Of a stretch of DNA of 64,000 bases, positions 1 to 8,983 are shown in pieces (position 1 is the stretch's first letter; every line of letters begins with the position of its first letter). A model generated the notes under the pieces. The model saw only the letters and a program-made list of their open reading frames with translations, did no database searches and was not told the origin of the DNA. A program made the position numbers and the translations under genes. The DNA is taken from contig CALWRA010000001.1 in the NCBI GenBank assembly GCA_944383825.1, positions 1 through 64,000 on the forward strand, read 5' to 3'. This DNA comes from an uncultured Acetatifactor sp. GTDB lineage: Bacteria; Bacillota; Clostridia; Lachnospirales; Lachnospiraceae.

Positions 1-264
1 GTAACTGCTCCTACAATGCAGTTCCAGATTTTCTGCGGTGTCTGCGTTACGATCGTCACAATGCCTGTAAGCATGGTGTTCATTACCTCTTTGGCTTTCG
101 CTATCATGTTTGCGCCCCACGTCGCTACTTTTGTAACTGCTCCTACAATGCAGTTCCAGATTTTCTGCGGTGTCTGCGTTACGATCGTCACAATGCCTGT
201 AAGCATGGTGTTCATTACCTCTTTGGCTTTGGTCTGCATATTCAAGCCCCATGTGGCTACTCTG
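1..264 (-). repeat. 132-bp tandem repeat inside tape measure gene
   Basis: Two nearly identical 132-bp units (1-132 and 133-264) are followed by a degenerate third unit. The unit encodes 44 residues with spaced Trp residues (VATWGAN...KIWNCIVGAV). The period is a multiple of three, so copy-number change would lengthen or shorten the tape measure in frame and hence the tail. Confidence 0.9.
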
Positions 265-2672
265 GTTACTGCGTCTACAATGCTATTCCAGATTTTCTGC
301 GGCAGCTCTTTTACGATATTGATAATCTTGCTCACAAATTCCGTAATGACTGTGCCGCCTTTTTCCTGCATACTTGCGCCCCACTCGGCTATTTTCGTTA
401 TGCCGTCTGCAATCGCCCCCGCAATCTGCCCCGGCAGCTCTGCCAGCTTTCCTACTATCGTGCTTACCAACTGTCCTGCTGCCGACAAAATTTTAGGCAA
501 GCCGGATATTAAGCCGGACACAATAGCGGTAATGATTTTCGGTATTGCCGCAATCAGCAAAGGCAGCGCATTTATAATGCCGTCCACAAGTGCTACTACT
601 ATATCGCCTGCGCTCTCCAAAATCTGCGGTATGCCCTCTACCAGCGCCTCTATGATCGCCGTTATGATCTCCGGCAGCGCCTCGATAATAACAGGCAGCG
701 CCGCTATAATTCCGTCCGCCAGCCCCGTAACCAGCTGCAAAGCTGCGTCTACCAGCATTGGCACGTTTTCAACCAAAGTCTGCACTATTGTAAGCACCGC
801 AGAGATCACGCTGGGTATCAGTTGCGGCAGCGCCTCGCCCAGTCCGCTTGCCAGCCCTGCTATGATCTGTGTTGCCCCCTCTGCCAGCGACGGCACAAGC
901 TCCACAATGCCGCTAATCAGTGTTGTTATAATTTCCGTTGCGCTTTCTGTAAGCGTCGGTATTGTCTCTATTATGCCGTCTACGAGCGACGTTATCATGT
1001 CTACGCCCGCCTGCACGATCGTAGGCGCACTGTCTACAATGCCGTCCACAAGCCCTGTAACCAGCTCTACGGCAAATCCCGTGATCTGCGGCAGCATTTC
1101 AGCCAGCCCGCTTACCATGTTCCCCAGTGCGTCCCCAAAGCTCTGCGCCAGTTTTCCCATGTCGCCGCCCGCCTCGGCTGCGCCCTGCTGCAACTCATTT
1201 GCAAACTGCGAAAAGATCGGTAACGCCTGCTCTCCGATCGGCATAATAAAGCTGGTCTGTAATATCCTGCCCGCTCCCTGTATCGCCTCTCCGAACGTGT
1301 CATATTTTACGGCGTTGATCTGTCCCATTGCGTCCGTAGTCTTGCTGATCTCGCCCTCTACGCTCATAAGCGACGTACAAGCGTCTGCGCCCATATCTTC
1401 CCACATAGTACCCATAAGCCCTACGCCTGCGGTATACTGTAAGCTCTCGTCGTCGCAGTTTTTCAGCGCCTCGCTGATCTGGTTCATTGCCTTTTTTGCG
1501 CTGTCGCCGCCCGCTTGGAATTTCCCTACCATTTCGTCAGCGTTAAGCCCCAGACTGGTAAGGTATTCATTTGCCGTGCCGTCATTCATTCGTATATTAA
1601 ACTCTTTAAAAGCGTCGCCCATTTTGTCAATGCTCCATACTCCCGTATCTGCGCCGTTTTTAATTGAGTTAAACATATCCTCTGCGCTCAATCCTGCCTG
1701 TACGTACTGGTTGCTGTACTCGTTTATCACGTCCAGCAAATCCCCGTTCTGGTTCAGCCCCTCTTGTGCTCCCTGTGCAATGAGGTTGTATGCCTCGTCG
1801 CCGCTTATCCCGAATTTCTGCATAAGCTGGGTTGCTGCCCTCGTACTCTCCGCTACGTCCATGTCGAACGTATCACGCAGGGTTAATGCGTTCGTTGTCA
1901 TTTTTTCCAGTTCGTCTGCCCCCAGATCGCCCGCCTGCTGCTTTACAGTCGCCATAGAGGCTGCTATATCTTCAAAGCCCTCTCCATAATTGCCGTTATA
2001 GATATTCTCCATAACTTGCTTGTACTTGTCTGCCTCGTCAGTTGCCGTGCCTGTGGCGGCGCAGAAGTCGTTTAAAGCCCCTTTCGCCTCGTCCGCTTGG
2101 CTCACGGTATAGCTTAAGCCAGCCACTACCGCCGTTCCGATCGCTGCGGCTGCCGTCCCTACTACAGCCACTCCCTTTGCCATTGCTCCGCCCAGTCCAC
2201 CTAAAATACCGCTTAAGCCGGAAAACTTGCCGCCTGCTGCCTCTGCCTGCTGCCCGCTTTCCTCGATCTCCTGCCCCATTTCGTCTGCGGCTTTCTCTGC
2301 CTTTTCCAGCTCGTCCGCTGTCTTATTTAATTCCTGCTCGGTTTTTACAAGCGCTGCTTTCTGGTAATTCAGCTGTGTTTCCAGCTTTTTACTTGCCTCG
2401 CTGTTATCTCCCGTCGCCTTACGGCATTTTTCTAATGCCGCCTCTGTCTCTTTTACCTTTTTTGCCTGCTCGTCGTAGGTCTTTTGTAATACGCTCTGCT
2501 TTGCCTTAAGCGCCTCTGCGCTGTTGGCGTTGTCCTTATATTCAGCCGTTACAAGTTTCATTTCCGAATTAAGCACTTTAAGGGTGCTGTTTATTTCCTT
2601 GCAGGCTGCCTTATACTCTGCCTCTCCGTCAAAGCTAAGACGTGTTTTAATGTTGTCTGTCTTATCAGCCAT
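1..2672 (-). CDS. Tail tape measure protein (C-terminus truncated by window edge)
   Basis: An open minus-strand frame runs from an ATG at 2672 off the left edge (at least 890 codons). It begins MADKTDNIKTRLSFDGEAEY, followed by a Lys/Glu-rich helical region and then long alternating hydrophobic helices, typical of siphophage tape measure proteins that fix tail length and are ejected with the DNA. It starts 4 bp after the tail-chaperone extension stops, the canonical position. The visible C-terminal part carries a 44-residue tandem repeat. A 657-codon open frame lies opposite it on the plus strand but is a shadow of this repetitive gene. Confidence 0.9.
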   Translation of the reverse strand, partial: MADKTDNIKTRLSFDGEAEYKAACKEINSTLKVLNSEMKLVTAEYKDNANSAEALKAKQSVLQKTYDEQAKKVKETEAALEKCRKATGDNSEASKKLETQLNYQKAALVKTEQELNKTADELEKAEKAADEMGQEIEESGQQAEAAGGKFSGLSGILGGLGGAMAKGVAVVGTAAAAIGTAVVAGLSYTVSQADEAKGALNDFCAATGTATDEADKYKQVMENIYNGNYGEGFEDIAASMATVKQQAGDLGADELEKMTTNALTLRDTFDMDVAESTRAATQLMQKFGISGDEAYNLIAQGAQEGLNQNGDLLDVINEYSNQYVQAGLSAEDMFNSIKNGADTGVWSIDKMGDAFKEFNIRMNDGTANEYLTSLGLNADEMVGKFQAGGDSAKKAMNQISEALKNCDDESLQYTAGVGLMGTMWEDMGADACTSLMSVEGEISKTTDAMGQINAVKYDTFGEAIQGAGRILQTSFIMPIGEQALPIFSQFANELQQGAAEAGGDMGKLAQSFGDALGNMVSGLAEMLPQITGFAVELVTGLVDGIVDSAPTIVQAGVDMITSLVDGIIETIPTLTESATEIITTLISGIVELVPSLAEGATQIIAGLASGLGEALPQLIPSVISAVLTIVQTLVENVPMLVDAALQLVTGLADGIIAALPVIIEALPEIITAIIEALVEGIPQILESAGDIVVALVDGIINALPLLIAAIPKIITAIVSGLISGLPKILSAAGQLVSTIVGKLAELPGQIAGAIADGITKIAEWGASMQEKGGTVITEFVSKIINIVKELPQKIWNSIVDAVTRVATWGLNMQTKAKEVMNTMLTGIVTIVTQTPQKIWNCIVGAVTKVATWGANMIAKAKEVMNTMLTGIVTIVTQTPQKIWNCIVGAV

Positions 2673-2675
2673 AAA

Positions 2676-2912
2676 TCACAGCCCCCCTAAAGCTATGTCA
2701 ATATCGTCCATTGTCTCTGCGGCTTGTGGTGCTGCTGCCCGCTGCTCCTGTCGGAAAATGTGCGGGTTATATTCCTTGTGGTATTGGAAAAGCGTTACGA
2801 TCTGGTACGGCGTTTTGCGCCACGCCTCACGCTCCCGATACCCCAGCAGCACCATTGCAATATACAAAAGGCGTGCAGTATCTAACTTTCCTGCACGCCC
2901 TGTCTGTTTCCC
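2676..2912 (-). CDS. Tail assembly chaperone, frameshifted extension (gpT-like part)
   Basis: This minus-strand frame has no good ribosome site of its own and is entered from the upstream chaperone by a -1 slip at 2906-2912. After the slip it reads KQTGRAGKLDTARLLYIAMV... and ends IALGGL just before the tape measure start. By analogy to lambda gpG/gpGT, the fused protein is made at low ratio and bridges tape measure and tail tube protein during tail assembly. It is absent from virions in known cases. Confidence 0.8.
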   Translation of the reverse strand, partial: GKQTGRAGKLDTARLLYIAMVLLGYREREAWRKTPYQIVTLFQYHKEYNPHIFRQEQRAAAPQAAETMDDIDIALGGL

Positions 2913-3286
2913 TCGTCGTCTCCGTTGTCGTCGTCAGCTGCTCCGCTGTCCTCGTCCCCGTCTCCGGCTGCTCCCAGTGCGAAAGACGCATAAATAGCGT
3001 TCTGTACTTCTTTGAGGTTTCCTAAGTGGATAAGCGTTCCTACCCGCTTTTCCTCAATCAGCTGTGCGTTTTCGTCCTCTGATAACTGCCATTCGTTAAT
3101 AAGCAGGGTAAGCAGCCAGCGGGTGTCTTTAAATAAATCCGGGTTTTTGTCGTTGAAAATCTCGCCCAGCTTGTCATAGCCCCCAAATTTTCCCTGTACC
3201 TCGTCCAGCGCATTAAGGGAAAACAAAAGCCCGTACTCTTTCCCCTTTAATGTCACTGTGTATACTCCGTCTTTAATTGCGCTCAT
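2882..3286 (-). CDS. Tail assembly chaperone (gpG-like)
   Basis: A 134-residue protein starting MSAIKDGVYTVTLKGKEYGL, with an acidic Gly/Asp-rich tail (GDGDEDSGAADDDNGDDEG). Position between the major tail protein and tape measure gene, size, and a slippery heptamer 8 codons before the stop identify the G component of the frameshifted tail chaperone pair. It is expected to coat the tape measure during tail tube polymerisation. Confidence 0.85.
   Translation of the reverse strand: MSAIKDGVYTVTLKGKEYGLLFSLNALDEVQGKFGGYDKLGEIFNDKNPDLFKDTRWLLTLLINEWQLSEDENAQLIEEKRVGTLIHLGNLKEVQNAIYASFALGAAGDGDEDSGAADDDNGDDEGNRQGVQES
2906..2912 (-). promoter_or_regulatory. Programmed -1 frameshift site GGGAAAC
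   Basis: The heptamer is in the correct phase of the upstream frame (G GGA AAC), fitting X XXY YYZ. A -1 slip enters the downstream frame that otherwise lacks a start. Prophage B has a different heptamer at the same place, which supports function. Confidence 0.85.
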
Positions 3287-3340
3287 ACCTACAAATTAAG
3301 GCGCAGCCACACGCTGCGCCTCTCTCCTTTCTGATCTCTT

Positions 3341-3904
3341 TTATGCTGTCGGTAATGTATCTGCCTTTTCCGGCACTTCTGTAAACCACGTCGTAGCTGC
3401 TGTATCCGTTTCAACTCCTACAAAGTCCGCTTTCCAAAGCCCGTCTTTCTTTCTTGTGGTAAAATCTGCCTCAATGTCCGGCGTATTGAATTTAATGCTT
3501 TCGCCTTTCGTCTCGTACTTTTCAGACGGTACTTTAAACTTAGCTTTCAGCAGCCAGACATAACGGTACTTTCCGCCTGTTTTCTTTGCACGAAAACCTA
3601 CTGCAACATACGGCGGCTCGTCCTCTTTGCCAGCCCATACCACTTTATTTTTATCCACCGCCTGCCCCAGCAGCTCCGCCAGCACTTCCGGCGTAAGGTC
3701 TTTTACTCCCAGCTTTAACGTGCCGCTTGCAAACTCCGTTACGCTCTCGCTCAACGTATCGTCTGCATATAAACTGCCGTCTGCCGTTTTTACGGACAGA
3801 TCAGCGGTCATAGCCTCTGCCATTTTCTTAGGCGTGTCGTAACTCTCTACTCCGTCCGTCTCCGTACAGATCGCATAGTACAAATCTTTTAAACCTAATG
3901 TCAT
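3341..3904 (-). CDS. Major tail tube protein
   Basis: 187 residues. N-terminus MTLGLKDLYYAICTETDG, followed by a beta-rich body (YVAVGFRAKKTGGKYRYVWL, KFNTPDIEADFTTRKKDG) like the phi13-type major tail proteins of Firmicutes siphophages. It lies between the tail terminator gene and the tail chaperone, the normal place for the tube subunit. It polymerises around the tape measure to make the tail tube. Confidence 0.88.
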   Translation of the reverse strand: MTLGLKDLYYAICTETDGVESYDTPKKMAEAMTADLSVKTADGSLYADDTLSESVTEFASGTLKLGVKDLTPEVLAELLGQAVDKNKVVWAGKEDEPPYVAVGFRAKKTGGKYRYVWLLKAKFKVPSEKYETKGESIKFNTPDIEADFTTRKKDGLWKADFVGVETDTAATTWFTEVPEKADTLPTA

Positions 3905-3911
3905 TGCTTTG

Positions 3912-4247
3912 TCACTCCTTTAAAATTTCAATCGTTATCGGGATTTCCCAGTATCCCGTGTCCGTATCCAGATACTCCGTATCTACGCCGTTAATATAAG
4001 CGTCTGCTGCCCGCAGCACCTTTAACGTCTTATCTAACTGCTCTTCAAAGTTTCCCTTGTGGAAAAGTGTTACCCTGTAAAGCTCCCTGCCGCAGCTTTC
4101 GTGATCGTCTGCGCTCGCTGCCGCACCTTTGGTAAGGCGTAGATATGTATAATATGCCTCTGGTTTTTCTTCCCCAGAATATACGCCCCGCTGCGCTGGC
4201 AACCCTGCGCTTTCCAAAATCTCTTTTAAGCTATCCACCGTTTTCAC
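3912..4247 (-). CDS. Tail terminator / tail completion protein
   Basis: 111 residues (MKTVDSLKEILESAGLPAQRG...). Small alpha/beta protein directly upstream of the tail tube gene and overlapping the gp10-like gene by 16 bp. Size and order (connector, closure, gp10-like, terminator, tube) fit the tail terminator that caps the tube and joins it to the head. Assignment rests mainly on synteny. Confidence 0.7.
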   Translation of the reverse strand: MKTVDSLKEILESAGLPAQRGVYSGEEKPEAYYTYLRLTKGAAASADDHESCGRELYRVTLFHKGNFEEQLDKTLKVLRAADAYINGVDTEYLDTDTGYWEIPITIEILKE

Positions 4248-4662
4248 TCTCCCATACTTCCAGCTCTGCTGCCGTCACTTTCTCCCGTGCCTTGTCATTG
4301 GCTGCGGTCATATACGGTCTGGCGGGCTGGCTCGGTTTCCCGTACTCTGCGACAAATCCCACCGTTGCATAGCGCACGTTGCTTTTATCGCCCTTTCTGT
4401 CATTCCCATGCTTTGCCCTGCCCTGCGGGTATACGTCTATGTATTTCTCCGTATCGTCGCCTTTTACCGCTGTCGGCTTGATCGAACGGACAAAGCCGCC
4501 CGTATCGTTCAGCCCCATTGCCTCTGCCTCTGCCCTCTGCGCCTCTACCAGCACGTCTGCGCCCGCTTTCAGCATTTTAGGTACTGCCGCTACTACTGCC
4601 TGCTCCCGCCTGCTGAACCGTTCTATGAGATCGTCCAGCCCTACTGTGTTAAACTCTCCCAT
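4231..4662 (-). CDS. HK97 gp10-like head-tail joining protein
   Basis: 143 residues, MGEFNTVGLDDLIERFSRRE, with the family hallmark C-terminal segment VGFVAEYGKPSQPARPYM. HK97 gp10-family proteins act at the neck or tail-completion step. The stop overlaps the next gene's start, so translation is probably coupled. Confidence 0.8.
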   Translation of the reverse strand: MGEFNTVGLDDLIERFSRREQAVVAAVPKMLKAGADVLVEAQRAEAEAMGLNDTGGFVRSIKPTAVKGDDTEKYIDVYPQGRAKHGNDRKGDKSNVRYATVGFVAEYGKPSQPARPYMTAANDKAREKVTAAELEVWESENGG

Positions 4663-4665
4663 AAT

Positions 4666-5001
4666 CTACACCCCGCTTTTCTCGCTCTTGTGGCGCAGAT
4701 CGGTTAAAGTAAGCTCTATGGTATCGTCGTCAATATCGTAGGTCTTAAGGACGAAAAAACGTCGCCCGTTAAGCTCTGCTGTATCTTCGCCCTCATAATC
4801 TGCCCTGTGTACGTCTATTTTCCCCTCTACCACTTTGCCTGTTTGCTGGCTCTTGAAATACTCGTTGTAGCCTGCGGGCTTTTTATTGCAAAAGACTGTA
4901 CGGCTGATCTCTTCCGGCTTATTTTCAAAACCGTCTTTATCCACCCGCTCTGCTGGCGGCAGCTCTTTAATAAGCGTGATTTCGTCTACCCAGTTTGCCA
5001 T
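4666..5001 (-). CDS. Head closure (head-tail adaptor) protein
   Basis: The start is placed at the ATG at 5001 (MANWVDEITLIKELPPAERV), which overlaps the stop of the upstream connector gene. A longer frame upstream is basic and unlike the family. At 111 residues, with the conserved beta segment GRRFFVLKTYDIDDDTIELTL, it matches phage head closure proteins that seal the portal exit after packaging. Confidence 0.75.
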   Translation of the reverse strand: MANWVDEITLIKELPPAERVDKDGFENKPEEISRTVFCNKKPAGYNEYFKSQQTGKVVEGKIDVHRADYEGEDTAELNGRRFFVLKTYDIDDDTIELTLTDLRHKSEKSGV

Positions 5002-5002
5002 A

Positions 5003-5350
5003 TCATGCCCCGCTTTCCGCCCCTGTGGTGTCCGTTTCGGACACGTCCGGCGCTGCCGTCTTTTCCTCGTTGTACTCCCCCGACATTGCAAGGCGCATTT
5101 TCAGCGTGTCGTATGACTGTCGGAATTGCGCCGCCTTATCGTGGTATCCAAACTCTGATTTACAGTAAAGCGTTACCGCCCGTATAATCAGTTCGTCTGT
5201 CTCGTCCAGCTTTTTAATGCCGTCGTTTTTCAGATCAGCCATGCAGGCTGCTATACAGTCCTGTATTTCTTCTGTGATCTTTTCATTGGTGCTGCTGATA
5301 CGCAGCGCCGCCCTCATTTTCTCGGTTAATGTGGTGGTATGTGCCGCCAT
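5003..5350 (-). CDS. gp6-like head-tail connector
   Basis: 115 residues from the ATG at 5350, which has an AGAGGG ribosome site 8 nt upstream; an in-frame GTG 9 nt earlier is a weaker choice. Helical pattern with ALRISSTNEKITEEIQDCI...LIIRAVTLYCKSEFGY is the gp6-like connector family. It forms the ring below the portal. Prophage B has a counterpart at 39783-40094. Confidence 0.82.
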   Translation of the reverse strand: MAAHTTTLTEKMRAALRISSTNEKITEEIQDCIAACMADLKNDGIKKLDETDELIIRAVTLYCKSEFGYHDKAAQFRQSYDTLKMRLAMSGEYNEEKTAAPDVSETDTTGAESGA

Positions 5351-5403
5351 ACCCTGCACCCTCTTTCTTAAAAAGGCAGAGTGCTTTTACCCTGCCTTTC
5401 CTG

Positions 5404-5802
5404 TTATTTTACGATCTGGGCTACCTCTGCCTTTACCAGCTCGTCCGCACGTTCTTTGCTTACCGTAAGCTCCGTGCCAGCCTCTACGATCTCATTTAAC
5501 TGCTTATCCAGATACCGCATAGCAGCCTTTACCTTTACTTTTCCGGCGTTTTCTTTTTCTTTCTGTGCCTTTGCGGCTGCTGCCTCGGCGGCGGCTACCT
5601 GTTCCGGCGTTGCCGTCCCTACTTTATTGCCGTCTGCGTCGTATGTGTTCGTACTGCCGTCTGCATTGGTTTCTAATGCTCCCTCCGGCACGTTATTTGT
5701 AGCTGTCACGCCTGCCGCTACCTGTACGTCTTTATCGGCGGCAGCCTTTCCCGCTGCCGCCTTTGCCGTTGTCTTTTTCCCTGTCGTCGTCTTTCCTGCC
5801 AT
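5404..5802 (-). CDS. Ala/Lys-rich head-region protein, unknown function
   Basis: 132 residues. The N-terminus is a low-complexity Lys/Thr/Ala stretch (MAGKTTTGKKTTAKAAAGKA), followed by an Ala-rich helix and a compact C-terminus (RYLDKQLNEIVEAGTELTVS). It lies immediately after the major capsid gene, where decoration or minor head proteins often sit. No family is recognised with confidence. Confidence 0.55.
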   Translation of the reverse strand: MAGKTTTGKKTTAKAAAGKAAADKDVQVAAGVTATNNVPEGALETNADGSTNTYDADGNKVGTATPEQVAAAEAAAAKAQKEKENAGKVKVKAAMRYLDKQLNEIVEAGTELTVSKERADELVKAEVAQIVK

Positions 5803-5820
5803 TTACGCTACCTCTCTTTC

Positions 5821-7056
5821 TTATGCGCTGGCGATCTTCTTAAGGGTTACAAGGCTGTTTTTGTCAACTACCTTGCCGTCTGCCAGCATAATGCCTTTTG
5901 TTACCTGATCGTCTGTATCGTTGTCCTCATACTTCTTTACACCCATTGCGTAATTGGTATTCAGCACGTAGTCCTTGAAGTTAAAGAGAAAACCGAACAC
6001 TGTGCCTGCCGTCAGAGACGCTGCGTAACTCGTCACGTAATCGCAGCATACTACAGGTCTGCCTAAAAGCGTCCTTTCCGGCTTTCCGGCAATCCCGTAA
6101 TTTACCCTGCCGATCGGCTGCCCGTTGGTATCCGTCAGCCCGTAATACTGCATGAATGTTTTCTTGCTCATGCACCATACAGCGCCGTTTTCGTATGCCT
6201 GCGGTAATGCTGCCTCTGCGTTAATCAGATCGGCGTAGCTCGGTGCTGCGCTGTCGATCGCCTGCCCCGCTGCGGGTGTCTCGGCTAAAATTCCTTTTGG
6301 TTTTCCTGTGCCGTCGCCGGAAATGATCGCCTGCTCCAACGCCTTTGTCATAGCCTCTACGATATTGTTAATCAGCAGCGTTTCAAAAGCACTGATCGCC
6401 ATTGTATCCACTTCCAGAGATACCGCTACTGCACAGCGCAGCTTATGGTATGCAAAGGTAATCATGCCGTCTTTGGAAATGGTATGTTTCTGCTTATCGC
6501 TGCCTGCGCCCTCGTTTACCCATGTAGCCGTAGGCTTAACCGTGGATACGGGAATAGAAACGCCGCCCTTGTACGCTGTCCTCGTCACAAGGGCTAAGAT
6601 CATGCCCGTGCTTTCCAGCTTTTCTACGATCTGGTTAAGTACCGTTGTAGGAATGGTAGCGCCTACGTCCGTTGTCTTGCTTACTGCGTCTGCCCTGTAC
6701 TCTTTCGGCAGCGCTGTACCACGGCAGACATACTGCATGAATGCCTTACGGTATGCCATGCTCCCGTATTTGTCGCCGTCCTCGCCTGCCCCGTCTGCGC
6801 CCTTGAAATTACGTAACACCGTAGGCGCTGTGCCGTCCCCGCCGTCTCCGTCGTCTACAGGCTCTCCCGCTGCGATCTTCCCCAGCAGTTTTTTTCTTTT
6901 CTCGGCAGCGTCCAGCAGCTTAGTACGCTGCTCCTGCAACTCGTCTACCTCTGTTTCCAGCTTTGTAATTTCCTCGTCGGTCAGCTCTGCCGCTCTGGTG
7001 TTCAGTTCATTTTTGATCTGGGCTAATCTTGCCTCAATTTCTTTTAATGTTTTCAT
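5821..7056 (-). CDS. Major capsid protein, HK97 fold
   Basis: 411 residues. Residues 1-70 are a Glu/Lys-rich coiled coil (the delta/scaffold domain normally cut off by the prohead protease). The body has HK97 hallmarks: SKTTDVGATIPTTVLNQIVE, AFETLLINNIVEAMTKALEQ, and GDGTGKPKGIL. It follows the protease gene, as expected for a self-scaffolding HK97-type head. Confidence 0.93.
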   Translation of the reverse strand: MKTLKEIEARLAQIKNELNTRAAELTDEEITKLETEVDELQEQRTKLLDAAEKRKKLLGKIAAGEPVDDGDGGDGTAPTVLRNFKGADGAGEDGDKYGSMAYRKAFMQYVCRGTALPKEYRADAVSKTTDVGATIPTTVLNQIVEKLESTGMILALVTRTAYKGGVSIPVSTVKPTATWVNEGAGSDKQKHTISKDGMITFAYHKLRCAVAVSLEVDTMAISAFETLLINNIVEAMTKALEQAIISGDGTGKPKGILAETPAAGQAIDSAAPSYADLINAEAALPQAYENGAVWCMSKKTFMQYYGLTDTNGQPIGRVNYGIAGKPERTLLGRPVVCCDYVTSYAASLTAGTVFGFLFNFKDYVLNTNYAMGVKKYEDNDTDDQVTKGIMLADGKVVDKNSLVTLKKIASA

Positions 7057-7079
7057 GTCCTTTTGATCTCCTTTTCTGG

Positions 7080-7676
7080 TTATAAACTTGCCTTGATCTT
7101 TAGTATTGCTGCCCGCCTCTTAAGCCGCTCCTGCTTTTCTGCCTCGTAACTCCTACGGGCAAAATTGCGGGCGCTTATTTCAGTATCGCCGTTGGCTGGT
7201 ATGCTTACTGCGGATACATCATAAACTTTCTTGATCTTTAAAATGGTTCTTGTGTGCGTCGCCCTGTCGTAGCTTTCCTCGGACACGGTAAACGCCCACG
7301 ACATTTTATTTATCATGCCTGCGTCTATGTCTTGATACAGCCCACGGGCTAAGTCTGTTTTACCCAGATCAGCGGCAATTAAAAGCCCCTTGTGATCTGG
7401 TATTAAAATAAGCGTTTTATTTGACTGTCTGGCAAATACCCTGCCCTCGTGATCGTACTGCATGATAACGTCGCTCATGTCAGCGCCGTCCAGTGCGTGT
7501 GCGTCTATCCTCTCGTAGTATTTTGTGCCGTCCTCAAACTCATAAAGCAGATACGGCTTGTCGAACGTGGTAGCGTAGCCCTCTACGTAATACTCTGTAT
7601 CAATCCTTTTCGTAGCTGCCTGCGCTGATAAAGGCGCAGCAAGCGCCCTGTACTCTCTTTCTTTTTTCACTGGCAT
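7080..7676 (-). CDS. Prohead protease, HK97 family
   Basis: 198 residues. Conserved blocks include YVEGYATTFDKPYLL, the His in QYDHEGRVFARQSNKTL and the Ser in INKMSWAFTVSEESYD, fitting the phage prohead serine protease family (U35/S78). It matures the capsid by removing the delta domain. It lies between portal and capsid, a standard order. Prophage B uses an unrelated ClpP-type protease instead. Confidence 0.92.
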   Translation of the reverse strand: MPVKKEREYRALAAPLSAQAATKRIDTEYYVEGYATTFDKPYLLYEFEDGTKYYERIDAHALDGADMSDVIMQYDHEGRVFARQSNKTLILIPDHKGLLIAADLGKTDLARGLYQDIDAGMINKMSWAFTVSEESYDRATHTRTILKIKKVYDVSAVSIPANGDTEISARNFARRSYEAEKQERLKRRAAILKIKASL

Positions 7677-7691
7677 TTCTGCACCCTCTTT

Positions 7692-8975
7692 CTATGTATT
7701 GTCCGGCTCTTTCGGTTCTGCTGGCGGCTCTTCCCCGCCGTCCGGCTCTTTTGCTGGCTCGTTTCCTGCCTGCCCGCCACCTGCTGCCGCTGGCACTTGC
7801 TGTACGATAATCTGCGGCTGGCTGGCGCTGTTCTTCAGCTCGCTTACCTCGGTATATTCCTTGCGGATATAGTATTTATCGCCGCCCTCAACGTGTGCCA
7901 TGTTCCATATATCCATTACGCCGTTACGGTTCAGCAGCGCACGGTCAAAAAGCTGTGTACTTACCTGTAGCTTTGTGGCGTTACTGGCATACTGTAAACG
8001 GTTCGCAGAGAAAATAATAGCGTTTCCGCAGGCTATCTCACGCTCCGTAAATGTCATATTTGTCATTACAAGCGATAACTGGATAGCGAACGGCTCTATT
8101 TTTCCCTCGTAATAGGCGTTCCACGTTTCCTCGTTAAACCTGTTTTGCAGTATATCCATATTGGTATTAAAATGCGTGCATACGTTGTCCTGTATGTTCT
8201 GCATTTGCAAGGCGTTTGGTGTGTACGGCTTGCTTTCTACCTGTTTCAGCTCTGAAAATTTATTGTCATAAATAATCATGCCGCTGTCATTGTCGGCGCT
8301 TAAATTGTCCTCGGTAAAGCGCTGCCGCTCTTTCTTAATATCCTCTGGTTTCAGCATATTTGCCACTTTTGCCAGAAAGCGGATATTTGCAGAATTTTTG
8401 ACGGCATTTATAATGCCCTCGTTCTGGGTATGTATCAGCTGCATTGTCGGCTTAAGCGTCCGGTTATCCTCTCCGAAAAGCTCGTCTGTATACTCAAAAT
8501 CTGTAAGTATCCCCACCCGCTCAAACTCAATAGCGGCATGATCTCCATTTGCAAATTGATAACGCAAGTATACCTGTCCTGCTGCCTCTACCACTTCGCA
8601 GCGCTGCGCCCTCAATGGATACCAGCCACACAGGCTGCCTCTGTCGTCCTCGATCGACACAATAAAAGCGGTATGCTCTACTGCTACGTAGGTGGCAAGC
8701 CGCTTAATAAACTTTGTCGTATCCATGAAATAGTTAGGTTTATGCTGTAATGTCCTTTCCAGCGATTTTAAGGCGCTGCCTGTAATCTCCGGCTTTAATT
8801 TGCTGCAATGCGTGGCAAAATTGTTTACCGCCGTTCTGGTTAAGTCCATTTCATATACGCCGCCGTTATAGCTCGTAAACGTCGGGCTGTATCCGTTCAG
8901 CATTTTAAAATAGCTGTCGATATACCGCAGCTCTTTACCATGAAAAAGATAGTCTAAGAATTTTATAACGCTCAC
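7692..8975 (-). CDS. Portal protein, HK97 type
   Basis: 427 residues with portal-family blocks YLFHGKELRYIDSYFKMLNG, ILQNRFNEETWNAYYEGKIEP and the Pro/Glu-rich C-terminal tail. It forms the dodecameric DNA entry ring and docks the terminase. It is located 8 bp after the large terminase gene. The N-terminus lacks any signal and the start has a clear ribosome site. Confidence 0.9.
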   Translation of the reverse strand: MSVIKFLDYLFHGKELRYIDSYFKMLNGYSPTFTSYNGGVYEMDLTRTAVNNFATHCSKLKPEITGSALKSLERTLQHKPNYFMDTTKFIKRLATYVAVEHTAFIVSIEDDRGSLCGWYPLRAQRCEVVEAAGQVYLRYQFANGDHAAIEFERVGILTDFEYTDELFGEDNRTLKPTMQLIHTQNEGIINAVKNSANIRFLAKVANMLKPEDIKKERQRFTEDNLSADNDSGMIIYDNKFSELKQVESKPYTPNALQMQNIQDNVCTHFNTNMDILQNRFNEETWNAYYEGKIEPFAIQLSLVMTNMTFTEREIACGNAIIFSANRLQYASNATKLQVSTQLFDRALLNRNGVMDIWNMAHVEGGDKYYIRKEYTEVSELKNSASQPQIIVQQVPAAAGGGQAGNEPAKEPDGGEEPPAEPKEPDNT

Positions 8976-8983
8976 GCTCCTTT

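Noticed and set aside
1-396. Regular repeats that could suggest a CRISPR array
   Set aside because: The units are 132 bp, contiguous and coding; there are no spacers.
16-1989. A 657-codon plus-strand open frame rich in Ser/Ala/Pro
   Set aside because: It is the complement of the repetitive tape measure gene, has no ribosome site or family features, and all neighbours are on the minus strand.
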